Assembly (NCBI GenBank): GCA_041660405.1
Contig: JBAZWL010000006.1
Coordinates: forward strand, 142,233-206,232
Reading direction: 5' to 3'
Origin: Taibaiella sp041660405
Lineage (GTDB): Bacteria > Bacteroidota > Bacteroidia > Chitinophagales > Chitinophagaceae
DNA length: 64,000 bases
The notes under the pieces were generated by a model. That model was given only the letters and a program-made list of their open reading frames with translations, ran no database searches and was not told the DNA's origin. How positions within the stretch are numbered: position 1 is the first letter of the stretch; every line of letters begins with the position of its first letter. The position numbers were made by a program, and so were the translations under genes. Shown in pieces: positions 59,750-64,000 of the stretch.

Positions 59750-61120
59750 ATGAAACCTTCTCCCGGAACATATAAACTGAGACGTATCAGGCTATTGATG
59801 ATAGCCAGCTATGCTCTACTCATGGCATTTGCTGTGCAGTGGCTTTATACGCAATATGAGAAAGAAGAAAATGGATTGCAGAAAGAGTTGAGCAAACTGT
59901 TCGATAATGTACAGCAAGGCATTACAGATTCCCTATTATTGGTTTCCATTGTAGATCCGGGCATTAAGCAAATAAAACCTGCGGGTACTACTACTGAAAA
60001 TGCAACATCTATCTCACTAAGTGATGATACCTTAAAAAGGCTTTCTTCTTTATTGCTGAATAATAATAACACAGACCTTTCTCTGCAGGGAGTTAGAATG
60101 GTAGTTCGTAAAGTGCGGCAACTTACTCCCGGCGAAAAACAATACCTCTTTCATATCGACACTTCTGTATTCAACAATGAGTTTGAAGATCGTATGCGCC
60201 GCATGGGCTGGAACTTTCCGGTAACATGGGTTGTAACTACCAATCGTAAGCACAACGAGGGTGATTACATTTTTATACCCAATCATTATTTCAAATCAGG
60301 ATATGGCATTGCTATTACAGCATATCGTGGGCATCTGCTCAAGGGCTTATGGCCACAAGCTACTTTTGTATTGGTGTTGTTAAGTGTAATCTTATTGGCT
60401 TTTTGCGTTACTTACCGCAGCCTTTTCCGCCAGATACAATTAGGGGTGATGAAAGATGATTTTGTAAGTAATATTTCTCATGAACTCAAAACACCCATAG
60501 CTACTGTAAAGGTTGCACTGGAAGCCATACAGCATTTTGATGCTGCCGGACAAAGAGAACTCACTGCCGAGTATATGGAAATGGCTTCACTGGAAATGGA
60601 GCGTCTCGAATTGTTGGTTAACCGCTCCCTGCATACTTCTCTCATTGAATCCGGCAAGCTTTCCATGCAGCCCGAATTGTGCGATCTTAAAACCATTGTA
60701 AAAGAAATACTACTGGCTTACCAGGTGAAGTTTATTGCTTACAATGCCGAGGTGGAGCTACAAACAAATGGCTCCCATTTTAAAGCAATGGCCGACAAGT
60801 TGCATTTTCAAGGGGTGTTGGTAAACCTGCTGGACAATAGCCTTAAATATGGCACCGGTAATATTCATATCCATGTTTTGCTGGAGCAAAAGGACGATAA
60901 GCTTACTCTTTCAGTTACTGATAATGGTCCAGGAATACCGGAAGATTATCGTAGTAAAGTGTTTGAAAAGTTTTTCAGAGTGCCGGCAAGCAATCAGCAT
61001 AATGTAAAAGGCTATGGTCTGGGCCTTAGTTATGCAGCACAGGTAATGCAGCAGCATAAAGGCAGTATTGCAGTTGTCAATGTGCCCGAAGGTGGTTGCC
61101 GGTTTATTGTTTCCCTCTAA
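59750..61120 (+). CDS. Sensor histidine kinase (HisKA type)
   Basis: The 456-residue kinase has two membrane segments (about 12-32 and 200-222) around a periplasmic sensor region. HisKA motif: FVSNISHELKTPIATVK with the phospho-acceptor His244. The ATP domain shows NLLDNSLKYG, TDNGPGIPEDY and GYGLGLSYAAQV. It pairs with the OmpR-type regulator 7 bases downstream. The signal is unknown; this arrangement resembles Bacteroidota RprX/RprY-type systems. Confidence 0.95.
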   Translation: MKPSPGTYKLRRIRLLMIASYALLMAFAVQWLYTQYEKEENGLQKELSKLFDNVQQGITDSLLLVSIVDPGIKQIKPAGTTTENATSISLSDDTLKRLSSLLLNNNNTDLSLQGVRMVVRKVRQLTPGEKQYLFHIDTSVFNNEFEDRMRRMGWNFPVTWVVTTNRKHNEGDYIFIPNHYFKSGYGIAITAYRGHLLKGLWPQATFVLVLLSVILLAFCVTYRSLFRQIQLGVMKDDFVSNISHELKTPIATVKVALEAIQHFDAAGQRELTAEYMEMASLEMERLELLVNRSLHTSLIESGKLSMQPELCDLKTIVKEILLAYQVKFIAYNAEVELQTNGSHFKAMADKLHFQGVLVNLLDNSLKYGTGNIHIHVLLEQKDDKLTLSVTDNGPGIPEDYRSKVFEKFFRVPASNQHNVKGYGLGLSYAAQVMQQHKGSIAVVNVPEGGCRFIVSL

Positions 61121-61127
61121 TTTTTAT

Positions 61128-61820
61128 ATGCAAAAGAAGATCCTCTATATTGAAGATGAACCTTACCTGGCCCGTATTGTAAGGGAAACACTTACGCTAA
61201 AAGGCTACGAGGTAATGCATAAAAAGGATGGTACCAGGCTTACAGATATTATCCGGCAGTTTAATCCTGATATCTGTTTGCTGGATGTAATGTTGCCCCA
61301 TATTGATGGTTTTACATTGGGCAACCTGGTCCGTAATATTTTTCCACAGCTACCGGTTATTTTTCTTACTGCCAAAAGCCAGACTGAAGATATTGTTCAG
61401 GGCTTTGCCAGTGGCGGTACCGATTACATAAGGAAGCCCTTCAGTATGGACGAGCTTATGGTACGCATCGAGAATCAATTAAGACTCCAGCAACAAAAAA
61501 ATAATCAGCAACATACTTTGCCCGATGAGGTAGTATTAAACAATTGGAAATTTTACCCTGGCAAAATGGAACTGCACTATGGTGCCGAAATTAAAAGACT
61601 ATCGCAAAGAGAAAGCCAGATACTGAGTATGCTGTGTATGCACAAGGATAAGACACTGGATCGCAGGGTACTGTTACAAACCGTATGGGGCGATGACTCC
61701 TTTTTTAATTCCCGCAACCTTGATGTATATATCCGTAAACTGCGCGCTTTTTTTGATGCAGACCAAAATATTCAAATCATTACTTTGAAGGGTCAGGGGT
61801 ATTTGTTTGTATGCGGATAA
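61128..61820 (+). CDS. OmpR-family response regulator
   Basis: The 230-residue regulator has a receiver domain with IEDEPYLAR, phospho-acceptor Asp53 in CLLDVMLPH, FLTAK and IRKPFSMDEL, and a winged-helix DNA-binding domain (about 130-230: LSQRESQILSMLC, LDVYIRKLRAFF). The start is at ATG 61128; a longer frame from 61068 overlaps the kinase gene and is not favoured. Cognate partner of the preceding kinase. Confidence 0.96.
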   Translation: MQKKILYIEDEPYLARIVRETLTLKGYEVMHKKDGTRLTDIIRQFNPDICLLDVMLPHIDGFTLGNLVRNIFPQLPVIFLTAKSQTEDIVQGFASGGTDYIRKPFSMDELMVRIENQLRLQQQKNNQQHTLPDEVVLNNWKFYPGKMELHYGAEIKRLSQRESQILSMLCMHKDKTLDRRVLLQTVWGDDSFFNSRNLDVYIRKLRAFFDADQNIQIITLKGQGYLFVCG

Positions 61821-61944
61821 CTCTTTTTCTGCCCTGTAAAGCGTTGTTTCCCTGTTTTTAAAAGAAATTTTCAAGAATTTTTATTTCTGGCACGGTATTT
61901 GATTATACCTAGTTGGTGTTATGTGAGTTCATAGGCACATAATT

Positions 61945-62120
61945 GGGTTTAATGGTTTATAGCTTTCTCTTTCCAGAGAAAGCTAATTTATTTTAAATCA
62001 ATCCCATAACAGACATCAGTATGTAGGTATGAATGGCATACTATTTGCTGATATTAAAAGTAACATGGGTTTTCATGTTTGGTTTATTGGTTTATAACCC
62101 TTCCTGTCCAGGGAGGGCTT
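61945..62120. repeat. Paired hairpin repeats in the 61.8-62.1 kb spacer
   Basis: Two copies of GGTTTA-x-TGGTTTATA are each followed by a different hairpin: AGCTTTCTCT with AGAGAAAGCT at 61961-61984, and CCCTTCC with GGGAGGG at 62098-62117. Each ends in CTwATTTA. The second is directly at the DinB-like stop and may terminate that gene. The rest of the 302-base spacer (61821-62122) holds no gene I can see. Confidence 0.6.
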
Positions 62121-62122
62121 AT

Positions 62123-62599
62123 TTATGTCCAACAATTTAAGAGTCTTCTTAGTACCAATATTTCTCCAAAGTGATAAGCATTATGATCTGCAATCAGCAA
62201 TGCTTCCCGTAGTAAAGTTTGTCCATCGCCATGAGCAATGGGTTCTGTAAGACTGTTTGCCTCATCTTTTAATAAATCAATAAATTGTTTTCTGTCGTTT
62301 TTAATTTCGGAGATGGTATGTTCCCATTGTGTTTTACTTACTTTTTCAAGAGCGGAAGGCCAATATTCATCAGGCCATTTGGGTGATACATGTTTTGCCG
62401 ATCGGCAAAATTCCAGGATATCCCATTGCGTGATCCGGATATGCTCTATCAGTTGCCAAATGTTATAAGGTAAATTTTCCGGTGTTTCGGTTAGCAGCTT
62501 AAGCGGTATATCGCTAACTATATCATCAAAAGTGGCATGTGCATTCCCTTTTTCCAGCAGGAATATAAGTTCGTTTACGAGTGTTTTTCTATCTGTCAT
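62123..62599 (-). CDS. DinB-family protein
   Basis: The 158-residue four-helix-bundle protein fits the DinB_2 superfamily, with His in LIEHIRITQWDI and a paired His in DHNAYHFGEILVLRR, the usual metal triad. Some members are thiol-dependent transferases (bacillithiol or similar); the substrate here is unknown. It is convergent with the OmpR gene. Confidence 0.85.
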   Translation of the reverse strand: MTDRKTLVNELIFLLEKGNAHATFDDIVSDIPLKLLTETPENLPYNIWQLIEHIRITQWDILEFCRSAKHVSPKWPDEYWPSALEKVSKTQWEHTISEIKNDRKQFIDLLKDEANSLTEPIAHGDGQTLLREALLIADHNAYHFGEILVLRRLLNCWT

Positions 62600-62876
62600 A
62601 ATTTTATAACTTTTAGGCGGTTGACAAGTTCAATGTTTTGATGTTAATTTTCATAATTAGGTGCACTTAAACATAAGTGAAGAACAAAAACACACTGTCA
62701 TCCAGGAATCTGCGCAGCACTAGAGGGATTTTTTAACCTCTTGAAAAGATTCTTTGTACCTCTGGGTAGTAATAGGATTGTTGGCAATACTATTATGCCT
62801 TACATCAAAAAAACAAAAATCATTTTCCCGCCTGAAATATAAACCGGAACTTTATAGCGGAATTATAGATAAAGCA

Positions 62877-63206
62877 ATGAACGCAGAGATATTTCATCAA
62901 TTTGCCGATATTACACCTTGGGAAATGACACCCGGGTTTATCAGCCGAATTATTCATACTAAAACCAATACCATTAATTTTCTGGAGATAAAAGCAGGTA
63001 GCGTTTCTGAAGTTCACCAACATCCGCATCATCAATGTGCTTTTGTGTTGGAAGGTGAGTTTGAGTTGACGGTTAATGGCGAACCACAAATACTTACTAC
63101 TGGCTTGTTTGCAACTATTCCCGGCAATGTACCACATGGTGGCAGGGCTATTACCGATTGTAAATTGCTCGATATTTTTAATCCCGTTCGCGAAGATTTC
63201 AAATAG
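62877..63206 (+). CDS. Cupin-domain protein
   Basis: The 109-residue small cupin has the metal motif EVHQHPHHQCAFVLEGEFE and the second motif IPGNVPHGGRAI, so a metal (Fe, Mn or Zn) is probably bound by three His and one Glu. Enzymatic function cannot be assigned. The start is ATG 62877; a longer frame from TTG 62754 encodes a hydrophobic tip that may be fortuitous. The 277-base spacer before it (62600-62876) shows no clear gene. Confidence 0.75.
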   Translation: MNAEIFHQFADITPWEMTPGFISRIIHTKTNTINFLEIKAGSVSEVHQHPHHQCAFVLEGEFELTVNGEPQILTTGLFATIPGNVPHGGRAITDCKLLDIFNPVREDFK

Positions 63207-63295
63207 ATAAGAATATCAACTTTTATACCAGCCATTTGTTGAACGTCCTTGAACGGGGCATGTTTTACAGGCAATTTTAATGAATTAATTTTTAT

Positions 63296-64000
63296 ATGGC
63301 CTTCATCGATTATTACAAAGTATTGGGTGTAGATAAAAAAGCCACAGCCGACGAGATCAAAAAAGCTTATCGTAAGCTGGCGCGTAAATATCATCCCGAT
63401 CTTAATCCGGACGATAATGAAGCCAAGCTGAAGTTTCAGCAGCTTAACGAAGCACAGGAAGTACTTACCGATCCTGAGAAACGGAAACAATACGATAAGT
63501 ATGGTGAAAACTGGAAACACGGTGATCAATATGAAGCGCAGCGCCAGCAGCAACAATCCTACGGCGGCGATAATGCAGGCTGGCAAGACTATTCCGGTAA
63601 TTTTGACAACGGCCAGTTCTCCGATTTTTTTGAATCTTTGTTTGGCAGCCGCAGAGGCGGTGGCAGGCAGGCTATGTTCCGTGGTCAGGACTTTGAAGCA
63701 ACATTGCAGCTCAGCCTTCGTGAAGCCTATACTACCCATCCGCATGCCTTTACAGTACATGGTAAAAGTGCGCGTATTACCATTCATGCCGGTGTAGCAC
63801 ATGGCCAAAAAATAAAACTGAAAGGCTTTGGCGGACCCGGTACCAATGGCGGCCCTGCCGGCGATCTTTATATTACTTTTTCCATTGCCGATGACCCCGT
63901 TTTTCGCAGAGAAGGTGATAACCTTTATACCACATTTGACCTTGATCTGTACACTGCTGTCTTAGGCGGAGAAGTAAACTTGCCTACCATGGATGGCCTG
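63296..64000 (+). CDS. DnaJ-type co-chaperone, CbpA-like (C-terminus outside window)
   Basis: The first 235 codons are in the window. An N-terminal J-domain (MAFIDYYKVLGVDKKATADE, with HPD in RKYHPDLNPDD) is followed by a Gly/Gln/Asp-rich linker with SDFFESLFG and the beta-barrel substrate-binding domains (GQDFEATLQLSLREAY, GDLYITFSIADDPVF). There is no zinc-finger Cys cluster, so it belongs to the DnaJ/CbpA class without zinc finger. It stimulates DnaK or binds DNA. Confidence 0.92.
   Translation, partial: MAFIDYYKVLGVDKKATADEIKKAYRKLARKYHPDLNPDDNEAKLKFQQLNEAQEVLTDPEKRKQYDKYGENWKHGDQYEAQRQQQQSYGGDNAGWQDYSGNFDNGQFSDFFESLFGSRRGGGRQAMFRGQDFEATLQLSLREAYTTHPHAFTVHGKSARITIHAGVAHGQKIKLKGFGGPGTNGGPAGDLYITFSIADDPVFRREGDNLYTTFDLDLYTAVLGGEVNLPTMDGL

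Noticed and set aside
62680..62745. Possible dispersed repeat (TGTCATCCAGGAATCTGCGC)
   Set aside because: It recalls repeat phrases of other Bacteroidota genomes, but only one copy is in the window, so it cannot be supported here.
63032..63808. 258-codon minus-strand frame over the cupin and dnaJ genes
   Set aside because: It overlaps two well-supported genes in other frames and has no motif.

Overview
The window is chromosomal DNA from a member of the phylum Bacteroidota (Bacteroidetes), most likely a Chitinophagaceae-like soil or freshwater bacterium (family level is inference). Evidence: many -7 promoter elements of the type TAnnTTTG, often with an upstream TTG; a secreted RCC1 protein with a type IX secretion (T9SS) sorting tail; a LytS/LytTR pair with a beta-propeller sensor; DUF1573, DUF2723, DUF4421 and DUF922 proteins; an ATP synthase locus split from its beta/epsilon genes; and A+T-rich spacers. 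No rRNA, tRNA, CRISPR array, transposase or prophage was seen. Most of the window is housekeeping core genome.

Layout. 1-7.8 kb: start of a self-cleaving S74 tail-fibre-type protein, a LytS/LytTR two-component system, a TetR regulator with a hotdog thioesterase that share an identical operator, and a DUF4239 membrane protein. 7.8-15 kb: complete histidine operon hisG-D-C-B-H-A-F-IE on the minus strand, preceded by a His-rich leader peptide and a terminator hairpin (attenuator). 15-20.3 kb: HEAT-repeat protein with an unknown partner behind several palindromes, an ABC exporter, a cold-shock protein and small membrane proteins. 20.3-34.5 kb: gyrA, RCC1/T9SS protein, glutathione peroxidase, surE, ABC-2 permease, DUF922 protease-like protein, PAP2-like protein, serC, acetyltransferase, radA, aldo/keto reductase, icd. 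34.6-40.7 kb: MCE/MlaD protein, a second cold-shock protein and the operon atpB-E-F-H-A, without atpG. 40.8-45.9 kb: acyl carrier protein, LpxL-type acyltransferase, hotdog dehydratase-like protein, secreted unknown, ketosynthase, DUF2007 protein and a sirtuin. 46-53 kb: KirBac-like potassium channel, rnhB, DUF4421 barrel, msrB, outer-membrane protein, heme A synthase and an acyl-CoA synthetase. 53-64 kb: two DUF1573 proteins, enolase, a gene broken by an assembly gap (10 N), a large DUF2723 membrane protein, a HisKA/OmpR two-component system, DinB-like protein, cupin and a DnaJ/CbpA protein cut by the window end.

Functional links. The his operon is a full pathway with attenuation control. 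The atp operon gives the Fo part plus alpha and delta subunits; gamma, beta and epsilon must lie elsewhere. The ACP, acyltransferase, dehydratase-like and ketosynthase genes resemble pieces of aryl-polyene/flexirubin-type lipid pathways, but the ammonia lyase, DarA/DarB, glycosyltransferase and exporter genes of those clusters are not in the window, and internal promoters and a terminator split the group. Dispersed palindromic REP-like elements carrying the core GGGACGC/GCGTCCC occur in three intergenic places.

The strongest non-textbook observations are the his leader peptide, the duplicated TetR operator, the REP-like palindromes, the dehydratase-like protein lacking its histidine, the DUF2723 gene that reads through a terminator hairpin, and promoters that place a start codon essentially at the transcription start.
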